Shown: positions 24,187 through 33,768, counted from the first letter of the stretch. The stretch is 64,000 bases of DNA from Fluviicola sp. XM-24bin1 (GCA_003149635.1 QCWI01000006.1:1-64000), one strand, 5' to 3'. Notes: generated from the letters alone by a model not told the origin. Numbers and translations are program-made.

Positions 24187-26585
24187 AACTCAAAATTCCA
24201 TGTTACACTTGGGATGATCGGGAAGAGCGTCACTTGCTTTACACTGATATCAAACGTTCCCTCGAAGAATTCGCCGTCGTTGTCAATATAAAGGAAATAT
24301 GGATTCGCTCTGTTGTACACGTTGTACACCGAGAACGCCCAGTTGTATTTAAATTTCTTCTTTGTTTTTATCGTTTCGTTCGTCAGCGGATCAACGGTTT
24401 CTTTGTACGCTTTTGAATACCAAATCGCTGACAGGTCCAATCTGTGGTAAGGCGCCATTCGAGTAGAGTTACGAGCTCCGTAAGCAAAGAGCAGATCTTG
24501 GTTTTGAATGAACCAAGACGAAGGCAAGGTCAAAGTATTTCCAGTGGCATAGATAAATGCAGAACTAAATACCCAGCGCTCGTTCAATTTATAACTCATT
24601 ACTACCGAAAGGTCGTGACGACGATCGTACTTTGCTGGGAAAGGATCACCGTTATTTAAATCTTCAAATACGCGTTCCGTCTTGCTCCATGTGTATCCAA
24701 TCCATCCCGTAAATTTGCCGGTTCGCTTTTTCAAAAAGAATTCAGCTCCGTAGCTCCAACCATCTCCAAAAACGAGCAAATTATCTGTATTGTCGTTCAC
24801 GTTGTCCCCCGGTAATGCGCCGTCGCGGTATTCGATGAGGTTGTTGAGTCCTTTGTAGAACAATTCCACTGAACTCTCGAACATGTTGTCTTTGAAATTT
24901 CTGAAATACCCCAGGGATGCCTGATACCCCTGAACAGGTTTTGCTTTGGATGTGGATGGATACCAAATGTCGGTTGGAAGCGAAACCGCACTCAATGAAG
25001 TAAGGTGGACGTATTGATAGTTATAAGAATATCCGGCTTTGATGGAACTCTTATCCGGTAATAACCAACGTGCTGAAATTCTTGGTTCCAATCCATGATA
25101 GAATTGGATGATGTCACCTTTGTTGTATTCAACCGTTGAGTCTTGTGTACTGATTCCATCGCCTTTAATGTAGCGGGTAAATGGCCCGACATGCTGGAAC
25201 ATACTATAGCGCAATCCTGCGTTGGCTTTGATGTTTTCGGTAACGTCAAATTCGTCAAGGAAGTACACCGCAGATTCATGACTTCGAAGTTTTTGAGCTA
25301 ACCCTGTATCGAAAACCACATCCTCCGATTCCGCTGAAACGCCAATAGGAGTGAAGGTATGATACACGTAATTTACTCCCCATTTTAGTTTGTTGCGCGT
25401 ATTGGCATAGTACGTAAAATCAGCTTTTCCGCCCCAGTCACGGATTCCTGATTTGAGCTGAAAACGGAATTGGTCTTGTTCGGATTCAAAACGAAACTCG
25501 TAATCGGTAAACGTAGCGCTGACGTTCATGAAAAGTTTGCTATTGAACAGGTGATTCCAACGTAATGATCCTATTCCATTACCCCACGGCATGCGAACAT
25601 TGAAATCATCTTCCTGATTGGCAAATTCGAATTCATCCTTGCCGTAGTATCCAGACAAATACAAACGGTCTTTATCGCTCAATTTGTAATTCGCTTTGAA
25701 GTTCAGGTCGTAGAAGAAATAGCTGGATCCCGCAAACGGAGAATCGCCTGGAATCGCATTCTTCATGATGACATCGATGTAAGTGCGTCGACCAGAAATG
25801 ATGAACGATCCTTTGTCTTTTTTTATCGGGCCTTCTGCCGTCAATCGCGAGGAAATAACTCCAATTCCACCTGTGAGTCCGAAGCGTTTGTTGTTCCCTT
25901 CGTTCAAGTTGACTTCCAATACCGACGACATTCGTCCTCCGAAATTGGCCGGCATTCCTCCTTTGGTCAAGCTCACGCTCTTTACGGCATCAGAATTAAA
26001 AACCGAAAAGAATCCGAACAAGTGCGAAGCATTGTACACAACCGCCTCATCCAACAATACCAAGTTTTGATCTGGCCCACCGCCCCGAACGTAAAATCCT
26101 TGTCCACCTTCAGCCGCGGATGAAACCCCAGGAAGCAATTGAATCGTTTTTACCAAATCCACTTCGCCCATAAACGCTGGCAAGGTTTTGATTTGATCCA
26201 TGTCCAACTCATGCTGGCCCATTTGGGTGCTTTCGATATTCTCTTTGGCTTTTCCGTTGACTACCACGGGGCCTATATCCTGAACGTTTGCTCCCAATTC
26301 GATGTCCAGTCGAACATCTTCTTTCGATAAGTCAACCTCGCGCTTTTCCGTTTCAATTCCAGCCATTCGGAACTCCACAATATATATTCCAGCAGGTACG
26401 GTTAATGAATAAAATCCGTAGGTGTTCGTGATGGCTCCTTTCTGAATTTCAGGAATATAGACCTTCGCTCCAATCACCGTTTCGCCGTTGGATGCATCGG
26501 TAACCACGCCACTCAAGGTTCTCGAATCCTGCGACCAGGAAACGGAGCTTAAGAAAAGTAGCAGGAACGCCGCGAGAAATCGCAT
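24183..26585 (-). CDS. TonB-dependent receptor with carboxypeptidase-regulatory-like domain
   Basis: 800 residues. The signal peptide (FLAAFLLLFLSSVSWSQ) is followed by a CarboxypepD_reg-like domain (about 20-105), a plug domain (MDQIKTLPAFMGEVDLVKTI and FYVRGGGPDQNLVLLDEAVV), and a 22-strand-type barrel ending in VTWNFEL with a terminal aromatic-hydrophobic pattern. It imports an unknown ligand across the outer membrane with energy from TonB. It is cotranscribed with the DUF4249 gene. A promoter with TTG-N20-TAAATTTG is at 26612-26642. No SusD is present. Confidence 0.93.
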   Translation of the reverse strand: MRFLAAFLLLFLSSVSWSQDSRTLSGVVTDASNGETVIGAKVYIPEIQKGAITNTYGFYSLTVPAGIYIVEFRMAGIETEKREVDLSKEDVRLDIELGANVQDIGPVVVNGKAKENIESTQMGQHELDMDQIKTLPAFMGEVDLVKTIQLLPGVSSAAEGGQGFYVRGGGPDQNLVLLDEAVVYNASHLFGFFSVFNSDAVKSVSLTKGGMPANFGGRMSSVLEVNLNEGNNKRFGLTGGIGVISSRLTAEGPIKKDKGSFIISGRRTYIDVIMKNAIPGDSPFAGSSYFFYDLNFKANYKLSDKDRLYLSGYYGKDEFEFANQEDDFNVRMPWGNGIGSLRWNHLFNSKLFMNVSATFTDYEFRFESEQDQFRFQLKSGIRDWGGKADFTYYANTRNKLKWGVNYVYHTFTPIGVSAESEDVVFDTGLAQKLRSHESAVYFLDEFDVTENIKANAGLRYSMFQHVGPFTRYIKGDGISTQDSTVEYNKGDIIQFYHGLEPRISARWLLPDKSSIKAGYSYNYQYVHLTSLSAVSLPTDIWYPSTSKAKPVQGYQASLGYFRNFKDNMFESSVELFYKGLNNLIEYRDGALPGDNVNDNTDNLLVFGDGWSYGAEFFLKKRTGKFTGWIGYTWSKTERVFEDLNNGDPFPAKYDRRHDLSVVMSYKLNERWVFSSAFIYATGNTLTLPSSWFIQNQDLLFAYGARNSTRMAPYHRLDLSAIWYSKAYKETVDPLTNETIKTKKKFKYNWAFSVYNVYNRANPYFLYIDNDGEFFEGTFDISVKQVTLFPIIPSVTWNFEL

Positions 26586-26611
26586 GTTTTATCCGTTTGA
26601 GTTAATCGAAG

Positions 26612-26642
26612 CAAATTTACAACGATTTGCCCCCTAAATCAA
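26612..26642 (-). promoter_or_regulatory. Promoter of the TonB receptor-DUF4249 operon
   Basis: Minus strand TTG (26642-26640), 20-base spacer, TAAATTTG (26619-26612), 26 bases before the ATG. It is back to back with the pheT -7 box at 26675-26682. Confidence 0.6.
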
Positions 26643-26674
26643 AGATTCCGGTACATAAAACCTGTAAGAAATGT

Positions 26675-26682
26675 TATTTTTG
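26675..26682 (+). promoter_or_regulatory. -7 box of pheT promoter
   Basis: TATTTTTG, a match to TAnnTTTG, 26 bases before the pheT ATG. No TTG at the ideal distance. Confidence 0.5.
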
Positions 26683-26708
26683 CAGTTCAATTTTTTGATT
26701 CTGAAAAC

Positions 26709-29141
26709 ATGAAAGTTTCTTACAACTGGCTTCGCGAATACGTTCAAACAGATTTGACTCCAGAAGAGATGTCGAAAATCTTGACCGATACAGGTTTGGA
26801 AGTCGAAGGATTGGAGAAAATCGAAACCGTGCAAGGTGGATTGAACGGCGTTGTTGTCGGTGAAGTTTTGACATGTGAACAACACCCCGATGCAGATCGT
26901 CTGAAAGTTACTACGGTGACTGTTGGAGGGGATCCATTGACGATTGTTTGTGGTGCACCGAACGTTGCAGTCGGGTTGAAAGTAGTTGTAGCGACTGTCG
27001 GGACAATCTTGTATCCAGAGCCGGACAAGGCGTTTAAAATCAAAGAATCAAAAATTCGCGGGCAAGTTTCGCAAGGAATGCTCTGTGCAGAGGATGAGTT
27101 GGGATTGGGCGAAAGCCACGACGGAATCATGATCCTTCCAGAATCAGTGGCAGTGGGAACACCAGCAGCTATGTACTTTGAGTTGGAAGACGATTTTCAG
27201 ATTGAAATCGGATTAACTCCGAACCGTTCGGATGCATTGGGACATATCGGTGTCGCTCGCGATTTGGTGGCTTACTTAAATACGCACAACGATGTTCAAG
27301 TTTCCTTGAATTGGCCGAACGTAGATGATTTTAAGGTGGATTCAAACGATTTGCCCATTGCAATTTCCGTAGAAGATGAAGCAGCTTGCCCAAGATATAT
27401 GGGAACTTCGATTAAAGGAGTGAAAGTGGAGGCATCGCCGGCTTGGTTGCAAAATCGCTTGAGAGCTATTGGTTTGGCTCCGATCAATAATGTAGTGGAT
27501 GTGACCAACTTCGTAATGCACGAACTAGGAACTCCATTACATGCTTTCGATGCTGCGAAATTGAATGGAAAAGTGGTGGTTAAAATGGCCAATGCTGGAG
27601 ATAAATTCACAACGCTGGATGAGGTGGAGCGTGAATTGGATGCAAGCAATCTCATGATTACAAACGGATCGGATCACTTGTGTATCGCTGGTGTTTTCGG
27701 AGGGATTTCTTCTGGGATTTCGAACGATACAGTAGATGTATTCCTTGAATCCGCTTATTTCGAGCCGGTATCCGTGCGTAAGACAGCGAAGATGCATGGA
27801 TTGAACACAGATGCGTCATTCCGCTACGAGCGTGGTGTGGATCCGAACTTGACCGATGTAGCATTGAAACGTGCGACGTTGTTGATTCGAGAAGTTGCCG
27901 GAGGAACCGTTGCCATGGATGTCGTGGATACCAATCCAAAACCAATTGAGAATAAAACCGTGAAATTCAGCTTCGATCGTTGCAATCGATTGATTGGAGA
28001 GGAATTGCCAAGAGCGACGGTAGAGAAAATATTGAACAATCTGGACATTAAAGTGATTTCTGAAGATAATGGAATTGCCAATTTGGAGATTCCTGCGTAT
28101 CGCGTGGATGTCACTAGAGAAGCGGATGTTGTTGAAGAAGTACTTCGAATTCACGGTTACAATGCTGTGCCAGTTCCAACTAAATGGAACGCCACCATTT
28201 CACGTTTTGTCAAGCCAGATCCAGAGAAAATCCAGAATACGATTTCTGAGATGTTGGTCGGAATGGGCTGCATGGAAATGATGAACAACTCCTTGACGAA
28301 ATCATCGTATGTTCGTGATTTGGGAGGAGAAATCTTGAAAGACGAACGAAGCATTGCGATGTTGAATCCATTGAGTCAAGATTTGGACGTAATGCGCCAA
28401 TCACTCATTTTCAATTTGCTGGAGACAGTCGGGTACAATCAAAACCGTCAGAATCCAAACTTACAATTGTACGAATTCGGAAAGATTTACCAGAAGTTTG
28501 ATACTGGATATCACGAAAACAAACGATTGATCATCGGAATTTCGGGAGACAAGCACCCAGAGAATTGGAATGCATCCAACGAGCAACGTACCTTCTACAC
28601 CGTGAAAGGTTTGGCGGAAGCCGTTTTGCAACGATTGGGAATGAAAGGGCTGATGAAAACAAAGGCCTTGAAAAACTCGCTGCTTCAAGACGGATTACAG
28701 ATCTACGTACTTAAAAATAAAGTAGGGGAGATCGGCTGGGTATCGCCTCAGTTCAAGAAACAATTTGGATTGAAGAATGATGTCTTTGTCGCTGATTTGG
28801 ATTGGGATGCGCTTCTAGATTCCATGAAATTCACGAAGATCAAATTCACGGAATTGCCAAAAACGTTTGCCGTTCGTCGTGATTTCTCCTTGTTACTGGA
28901 CGAGATGGTACAATTTGCTGAGATTGAAGAAATCGCTTACGCAAGTGATCGCAAGTTGCTTCAGGAAGTCGGTTTGTTCGACGTGTACGAAGGAAAGAAT
29001 TTGGACGCCGGGAAGAAATCCTACGCGGTAAGTTTCATCTTCCAGGACGCTGAAAAAACCTTGAAAGACAAACAAGTAGACGCGATTATGGAGAAAATCC
29101 GTCAGTCGCTGGAATCTAAATTGGGAGCACAATTACGATAA
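26709..29141 (+). CDS. pheT: Phenylalanine-tRNA ligase beta subunit
   Basis: 810 residues, normal for bacterial PheT. Domains in order: N-terminal start MKVSYNWLREYVQTDLTPEE, tRNA-binding EMAP-like domain (about 40-150, HPDADRLKVTTVTVG), the B3/4 editing domain, the B5 domain, the catalytic-like core, and the C-terminal anticodon-binding FDX-ACB domain (about 715-810, FTELPKTFAVRRDFSLLLDE). It charges tRNA-Phe together with PheS. pheS is not adjacent, so the subunits are encoded apart, as is common in Bacteroidota. Confidence 0.97.
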   Translation: MKVSYNWLREYVQTDLTPEEMSKILTDTGLEVEGLEKIETVQGGLNGVVVGEVLTCEQHPDADRLKVTTVTVGGDPLTIVCGAPNVAVGLKVVVATVGTILYPEPDKAFKIKESKIRGQVSQGMLCAEDELGLGESHDGIMILPESVAVGTPAAMYFELEDDFQIEIGLTPNRSDALGHIGVARDLVAYLNTHNDVQVSLNWPNVDDFKVDSNDLPIAISVEDEAACPRYMGTSIKGVKVEASPAWLQNRLRAIGLAPINNVVDVTNFVMHELGTPLHAFDAAKLNGKVVVKMANAGDKFTTLDEVERELDASNLMITNGSDHLCIAGVFGGISSGISNDTVDVFLESAYFEPVSVRKTAKMHGLNTDASFRYERGVDPNLTDVALKRATLLIREVAGGTVAMDVVDTNPKPIENKTVKFSFDRCNRLIGEELPRATVEKILNNLDIKVISEDNGIANLEIPAYRVDVTREADVVEEVLRIHGYNAVPVPTKWNATISRFVKPDPEKIQNTISEMLVGMGCMEMMNNSLTKSSYVRDLGGEILKDERSIAMLNPLSQDLDVMRQSLIFNLLETVGYNQNRQNPNLQLYEFGKIYQKFDTGYHENKRLIIGISGDKHPENWNASNEQRTFYTVKGLAEAVLQRLGMKGLMKTKALKNSLLQDGLQIYVLKNKVGEIGWVSPQFKKQFGLKNDVFVADLDWDALLDSMKFTKIKFTELPKTFAVRRDFSLLLDEMVQFAEIEEIAYASDRKLLQEVGLFDVYEGKNLDAGKKSYAVSFIFQDAEKTLKDKQVDAIMEKIRQSLESKLGAQLR

Positions 29142-29152
29142 TTGGAGCAGTA

Positions 29153-29214
29153 CGCTGAGCCTGTCGAAGTGCACTGCAGTGCTTTGAATTGCTGCCATTT
29201 CGAGAGCCTCAATG
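29153..29214. repeat. REP-like repeat pair, copy 2
   Basis: CGCTGAGCCTGTCGAAGTG at 29153-29171 and CATTTCGAGAGCCTCAATG at 29196-29214 form facing arms of the same family as 367-428 and 60534-60588. It lies between pheT and bioD. Confidence 0.65.
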
Positions 29215-29235
29215 TCCGCAATATTTTTCTAGACC

Positions 29236-29850
29236 ATGCAAAAATACATCATCACAGGAATAGGAACAGAAGTTGGAAAAACGGTAGTGAGCGCCATCGT
29301 CTCAGAAGCGTTACGCGCTAATTACTGGAAACCTGTTCAAGCCGGTGATTTGGATTTTTCCGATTCCATGAAAGTCGACGCATGGACGGACAATGTGAAC
29401 ATTTTGGAAGAGCGTTATCGATTGAAAACGCCGATGTCTCCGCATGCCGCTGCTGATATCGATGGAATCTCAATTGCCTCGCATGATTTCCAAGTTCCTG
29501 ATGTAAATCCTTTAGTGATAGAAGGCGCTGGAGGATTGATGGTTCCTCTCAACCAAACAGGTTTGACCTATCTCGACGTTTTCCAAAAATGGAATTTACC
29601 TGTGATTTTGGTGTCAAGACATTATTTGGGAAGCATCAACCACACTTTGATGTCAGTGGATGCATTAAAGCAACGCGGCATTGAAATCAAAGGAATCATT
29701 TTCGTCGGGGATGAACATCCAACAACAGAGTCCATCATTTTAAAATCTACCGGGTTGCCGATGATTATTCGCATTCCAATGACCGATGAAGTCAACAAGG
29801 ATTTCGTAATGGAACAGGCAAAACGTCCTGAGTTTTTGTATTCTCTTTAG
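29236..29850 (+). CDS. bioD: Dethiobiotin synthetase
   Basis: 204 residues. The P-loop ITGIGTEVGKTVVSAIVSEA, KPVQAGD and the later VIEGAGGLMVPLN are hallmark BioD motifs. The enzyme closes the ureido ring of dethiobiotin from 7,8-diaminopelargonate, CO2 and ATP. bioA lies about 650 bases downstream, with a small secreted-protein gene on the other strand between them. The N-terminal repeat-rich gap suggests it is not cotranscribed with pheT. Confidence 0.94.
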   Translation: MQKYIITGIGTEVGKTVVSAIVSEALRANYWKPVQAGDLDFSDSMKVDAWTDNVNILEERYRLKTPMSPHAAADIDGISIASHDFQVPDVNPLVIEGAGGLMVPLNQTGLTYLDVFQKWNLPVILVSRHYLGSINHTLMSVDALKQRGIEIKGIIFVGDEHPTTESIILKSTGLPMIIRIPMTDEVNKDFVMEQAKRPEFLYSL

Positions 29851-29865
29851 GAGAATTTACTCCCC

Positions 29866-29926
29866 CTTTGGAGGAGAAGAAGCACTGCTTCTGAAGACCG
29901 AAGCGACAATGGGGGAGGATATTTAA
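29866..29926. repeat. CCCCCTTTGGAGG-type intergenic element
   Basis: CTCCCCCTTTGGAGGAG followed by AATGGGGGAGG about 30 bases on. Similar G/C-run palindromes occur at 30427-30460, 47763-47795, 47829-47859 and 56011-56063, always between genes. Confidence 0.5.
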
Positions 29927-29992
29927 CATTCCCTTTATCTTTAATGAGAAGATTAGCCTATTCATGATTCCTTATTCAACATTCTTTATTCT

Positions 29993-30382
29993 TTACTCAA
30001 CCACCACAATCACAACCGTACTCTCCTGAATCACCTCGCCGCGAAAGATTTCCTGAACTACAATTTCCGTTTGTCCAACTTTCTCCGCTTTGAATAAAAA
30101 GGTTTTCCAGGCAGCATCAGCACCCGACAATCCTTCGGACTGATCATATTTGTAGGTGATTTCACTGTCGATGAGTTGAACCATAGATTCATCTGAAACA
30201 ATCACTGCGACTTGCTCTCCTACCGATCCGTGAATATGTCCCGAATAGGTCAAATACTGTCCAACCCGAAGCGTATCCGTTCCGGTCAATGGATCCAAAT
30301 CCAAAGTATCTTGCTCTTGTGCAAAGGCACTTCCAGTGATCAAAAGCAAAATGAATATCGGGATAAACTTCAGTCGTTTCAT
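29993..30382 (-). CDS. Small secreted protein, chagasin/I42-like fold possible
   Basis: From the ATG at 30382 the product has 129 residues with a signal peptide (MKRLKFIPIFILLLITGSAF then AQ). The frame is open 11 codons further up, but those precede the signal. The mature part is all-beta: TLRVGQYLTYSGHIHGSVGE, then GADAAWKTFLFKAEKVGQTE and IVVQEIFRGE. That last pattern resembles chagasin-type cysteine-protease inhibitors (inhibitor family I42), though the usual NPTTGY motif is not clear. Function is therefore only a suggestion. It is divergent from bioA. Confidence 0.5.
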   Translation of the reverse strand: MKRLKFIPIFILLLITGSAFAQEQDTLDLDPLTGTDTLRVGQYLTYSGHIHGSVGEQVAVIVSDESMVQLIDSEITYKYDQSEGLSGADAAWKTFLFKAEKVGQTEIVVQEIFRGEVIQESTVVIVVVE

Positions 30383-30426
30383 AATTGTCGTTTCCAAGGT
30401 TGGGACATAAATCATACCAGAAATTA

Positions 30427-30460
30427 TTTCCCCCTTTGGAGGGGGATTAAGGGGGAGGAC
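30427..30460. repeat. CCCCCTTTGGAGGGGG palindrome plus G-runs
   Basis: TTCCCCCTTTGGAGGGGG with a following TTAAGGGGGAGG. It sits directly upstream of the bioA promoter, partner of the element at 29866. Confidence 0.6.
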
Positions 30461-30461
30461 T

Positions 30462-30493
30462 TTGCCAATTATTCTTTTTCAATCTTACTTTTG
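30462..30493 (+). promoter_or_regulatory. Promoter of bioA, leaderless type
   Basis: TTG (30462-30464), 21-base spacer, TACTTTTG (30486-30493). Only CAAC separates the -7 box from the ATG at 30498, the same layout as at sufS. Confidence 0.7.
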
Positions 30494-30497
30494 CAAC

Positions 30498-31772
30498 ATG
30501 TCCGATCTAATTTCCAAAGACCAACAACACGTTTGGCATCCTTTTACACAACATCATACTGCCGGTGATCCTCTGCCGATCGTTAAAGCTGAAGGCGTGT
30601 ATTTATATGATGAGAGCGGAAAATCGTATATCGATGCGAATGCGTCCTGGTGGGTGAATACACACGGTCATGGACATCCGCATATTGGCAAGGCGTTGTC
30701 AGAACAATTTCAAACGGTAGATCACATTGTTTTTGCGGGAGCTACACATCCCAAGGCAGTGGAGTTGGCGGAGCGCATTTGTGGACATCTACCAGATCAT
30801 TTTCAGAAGGTTTTCTTTTCGGATAACGGTTCAACGGCCGTGGAAATCGCGTTGAAAATGGCCATTCAATATTGGCACAATAAAGGAGAGAACAAGCAAC
30901 GTTTTTTGGCGATGCACGGCTCGTACCATGGCGATACTTTCGGAGCGATGTCGGTAGGACAACGCGGGTATTTCAATGCACCGTTCGAACCGCTCTTCTT
31001 TGATACCGATTATCTGGATTTCCCAAATGGTTCCAACGAATCAGAGATCTTGGAACGAGCCGAAAGTCTTCTTTCTTCAGGGGATTTTGCGGGATTGATC
31101 GTAGAGCCTTTGGTGCAAGGAGCGGCAGGAATGCGCATGTACGCTCCTGAGTTCTTAGATCAATTGACAGCGATTGCACAAAAACATGGGGTGTTGGTCA
31201 TTTTTGACGAAGTAATGACAGGGTTCGGAAAAACGGGAAAACTCTTTTCGATGGATCACTGTCAAAACAAACCCGATTTCGTGGCGCTCTCCAAAGGATT
31301 AACTGCCGGAGTCATGGCACTGGGATTGACGGTAACCTCGGATAAAATCTACGAGGCATTTCTTGGAGAAGAAACGACCAAAGCGCTCTTGCACGGACAT
31401 TCATTCACAGCGAATCCAATTGCATGCTCAGTAGCTTGTGCGAACCTAGATCTTTTCGAACGCGAAGAGACATGGCAAAATATCGATGCAATGGTGCAGT
31501 GGAATCAAGCATTCGCTGAGGAGTTAACGCAATTCGATTTTGTGGTGAATATCCGCCAGCAAGGAACCATTCTCGCCTTTGAAATTCAGGAATCAGGAGA
31601 AGCAAGTTATTTCTCTGACCTCAAGACCCGTGCGTATGAATTCTTCTTGGAACGCGGTGTTCTCTTGCGCCCGCTTGGTAATGTGATTTTCGTGAACCCT
31701 CCGTTTTGTATTACTGAAGAGGAGTTTGGGAAAGTGAAGGAGGTGATACTTTCTTTTTTGAAAAGTCTTTAA
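30498..31772 (+). CDS. bioA: Adenosylmethionine-8-amino-7-oxononanoate aminotransferase
   Basis: 424 residues from the ATG at 30498 (MSDLISKDQQHVWHPFTQH). The frame extends to 30462, but the promoter lies in that part. Class III PLP aminotransferase: HVWHPFTQ and DANASWWVNTHGHGHP are BioA signatures, and the PLP Lys is in FVALSKGLTAG. The acceptor-side motif is FDEVMTGFGKTGKLF. It makes 7,8-diaminopelargonate with SAM as the amino donor, the step just before BioD. Confidence 0.95.
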   Translation: MSDLISKDQQHVWHPFTQHHTAGDPLPIVKAEGVYLYDESGKSYIDANASWWVNTHGHGHPHIGKALSEQFQTVDHIVFAGATHPKAVELAERICGHLPDHFQKVFFSDNGSTAVEIALKMAIQYWHNKGENKQRFLAMHGSYHGDTFGAMSVGQRGYFNAPFEPLFFDTDYLDFPNGSNESEILERAESLLSSGDFAGLIVEPLVQGAAGMRMYAPEFLDQLTAIAQKHGVLVIFDEVMTGFGKTGKLFSMDHCQNKPDFVALSKGLTAGVMALGLTVTSDKIYEAFLGEETTKALLHGHSFTANPIACSVACANLDLFEREETWQNIDAMVQWNQAFAEELTQFDFVVNIRQQGTILAFEIQESGEASYFSDLKTRAYEFFLERGVLLRPLGNVIFVNPPFCITEEEFGKVKEVILSFLKSL

Positions 31773-32090
31773 TCCCTGGACTCAATAGGAATCTCCATGG
31801 ATTAGTTTAATTCTTCCTAATTCTTTTTGATCAAGCAAAAAGAATGAAAAAATCAAGGTGTGCTTCAAGCCGTTCGGCGCAACATTTTCAAGAAGTAAAA
31901 CTATCGAATGAGTGGATGAATCATCCAAACGACAAGCGCCTTCGCTGTTTTACTAATCTTAAAAATGTTTCTTGTCTCCTCACTTCGGAAGCACACCGAA
32001 GTCCATAATTACGAACTCAGATTTCGAATCTCCATTAAAAATTAAGTACTAGTCTTTGATCTTTATTCTTTAAGCGAAGCGGTCTATTGT
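31773..32090. other. Gap between convergent bioA and aminotransferase genes
   Basis: 318 bases without a gene. A perfect hairpin, ATTCTTTTTG (31820-31829), loop ATCAAG, CAAAAAGAAT (31836-31845), can end transcription from either side. The rest shows short unrelated strings (for example ACTTCGGAAGCACACCGAAGT near 31981-32003, a weak hairpin). No RNA gene recognised. Confidence 0.5.
31820..31845. terminator. Possible terminator or dispersed hairpin element
   Basis: Perfect 10-bp stem with a six-base loop, AT-rich apart from the G-C pairs. It may be a terminator for bioA and for the convergent operon, or a copy of a dispersed element. Confidence 0.45.
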
Positions 32091-33296
32091 CTAGCTTCTT
32101 GTATCCCCAATCGCCTCACCAATAATCTTCGCAGCCTCCAGAATCTCTTCCTCCGAAATATTCAATGGTGGTGACAGGCGGAAACTATACGGATGCGACA
32201 AAAACCAAAAGCTAATCAATCCTTTTTCGAGGCATTTTTTGACCACTTTTTCGACGCGTTCAAAGGATTCCATGTCGAAGGCGAACATCATTCCGATGCA
32301 ACGGATTTCCTTGATTTCCGGTTCGTTTTCGAGTAAAGATTCTAGCAGAGCTCCCAAACGTTCTACTTCATTGAAGTCAATTTCAGAATCAAGGACTTCC
32401 AGGCAGGCATGTCCCGCAGCACAGACAACCGGATGTCCACCGAAAGTAGTGATATGACCCAACATCGGGTTGAATGTAAATTGATGCAAATTCTCCTTTG
32501 AAGAAACGAGTGCACCAATCGGCATGCCTCCACCCAAAGCTTTTCCCAGCGTAAGGATATCAGGAACAACATCAAAGTGCTCGAAGGCAAATAATTTTCC
32601 TGTGCGTCCCATTCCGCACTGGATTTCATCAAAAATGAGTTGCGCACCGACCTCGGTACATCGATCACGAAGGGCTTTCAAAAATTCCTTGGACGGCACT
32701 CTAACTCCGGCATCTCCTTGTATCGTTTCAATGATGACACCTGCTGTTTTCTCCGTGATTTGTTCGAGCTCTGCCGCTTCGTTGAACGTCAAAAAGCGGA
32801 CGTCTGGTAGCAAAGGTCGGAATGCTTCTTTCTTTGTTTCATTGCCCGAAACACTCATCGATCCGTGTGTGGAACCGTGATAGCTCCCGCGAAATGAAAT
32901 CAATTCGGTTCTTCCAGTAACGCGTTTGGCCAATTTCAATGCAGCTTCGTTCGCTTCTGTTCCAGAGTTGACCGTATAAACAGCATTCAATGAATCGGGG
33001 AGGAGGGACGTTAATTTCCGTGCAAAATTCAATTGGGCATCCTGAACGAATTCGCCGTACACCATTACGTGCATATGACGATCTACTTGCGATTTAATGG
33101 CTGAAACGACTTTCGGATGGTTGTGCCCGATGTTGTTTACCGCCACGCCGGCGATCATGTCAAGATACCGCTTCCCAGAGGTGTCGATTATCCAACTGCC
33201 TTCGGCGCGATCAACGTCAATAAGATAAGGGAAGGGATTCGTTTGTCCCTGCAGCCTTAAAAAATCCTGTTGGTTGTCATTCGTTCGATTCGGCAT
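32091..33296 (-). CDS. Class III PLP aminotransferase (acetylornithine/4-aminobutyrate type)
   Basis: 401 residues. Family motifs: VYTVNSGTEANEAALKLAKR, FRGSYHGSTHGSMSVSG, LIFDEIQCGMGRTGKLFAFE, and the PLP Lys in LTLGKALGGGMPIGALV. This places it with the acetylornithine/ornithine/GABA group, but the exact substrate cannot be told from motifs. No arginine-biosynthesis gene lies next to it. It ends a likely operon that begins with transketolase at 38058; its start overlaps the upstream gene by 20 bases, which may mean an internal start a little downstream. Confidence 0.88.
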   Translation of the reverse strand: MPNRTNDNQQDFLRLQGQTNPFPYLIDVDRAEGSWIIDTSGKRYLDMIAGVAVNNIGHNHPKVVSAIKSQVDRHMHVMVYGEFVQDAQLNFARKLTSLLPDSLNAVYTVNSGTEANEAALKLAKRVTGRTELISFRGSYHGSTHGSMSVSGNETKKEAFRPLLPDVRFLTFNEAAELEQITEKTAGVIIETIQGDAGVRVPSKEFLKALRDRCTEVGAQLIFDEIQCGMGRTGKLFAFEHFDVVPDILTLGKALGGGMPIGALVSSKENLHQFTFNPMLGHITTFGGHPVVCAAGHACLEVLDSEIDFNEVERLGALLESLLENEPEIKEIRCIGMMFAFDMESFERVEKVVKKCLEKGLISFWFLSHPYSFRLSPPLNISEEEILEAAKIIGEAIGDTRS

Positions 33297-33768
33297 CGGT
33301 ATCGTTCGCCAAACGCTTTACTAATTCGCGTTTGAATTGGGCTTCCAAACTTACGACTTTTGCAGCTTTCTTAAATCCAATGACTTCACCAATTTTCACG
33401 AGGTATTCTTTCTGAATTTCAGCTTCTTCAATTCGAGCATCTAGCGCTTCTTTCATTTTGGCCTCAACTTCAGCGTCGGTCATTGTATCGATTCCATTCT
33501 TGATGGCAGTAGTGGCAGCGTTCTTTTTCTTCTTTTCCGCCTTCATCTTTTCTTCCATCTCATTGTAGATCGGCCAGAATTTTTCCGCTTCTTCTTCGGT
33601 CAAATCCAACTCTTCGGTGAAGTAGGCAATTTTCAACTGCTTCACACGCTCTTTCTTCTGTTGGCGCTGTCCGGGTTTCCGTCCACCACGTGGCGGTTGA
33701 CTGTATGCCTCAAAGCTGAAAGCCATCAGCAAGAGCACTAAAATTGGGGCAAAGTATCGTGTATTCAT
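33277..33768 (-). CDS. Secreted helical protein linked to ECF sigma factor
   Basis: 163 residues with a signal peptide (FAPILVLLLMAFSFEAYSQ), then a basic, Gly/Arg/Gln-rich stretch and charged helices. The segment LDLTEEEAEKFWPIYNEMEEKM resembles the periplasmic sensor-type proteins often found beside ECF sigma factors in Bacteroidota, with some likeness to Spy/CpxP helices. Its neighbours are the putative anti-sigma factor and the ECF sigma factor, all in one direction with small gaps. A role in envelope-stress sensing is inferred, not shown. Confidence 0.65.
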   Translation of the reverse strand: MNTRYFAPILVLLLMAFSFEAYSQPPRGGRKPGQRQQKKERVKQLKIAYFTEELDLTEEEAEKFWPIYNEMEEKMKAEKKKKNAATTAIKNGIDTMTDAEVEAKMKEALDARIEEAEIQKEYLVKIGEVIGFKKAAKVVSLEAQFKRELVKRLANDTDAESNE

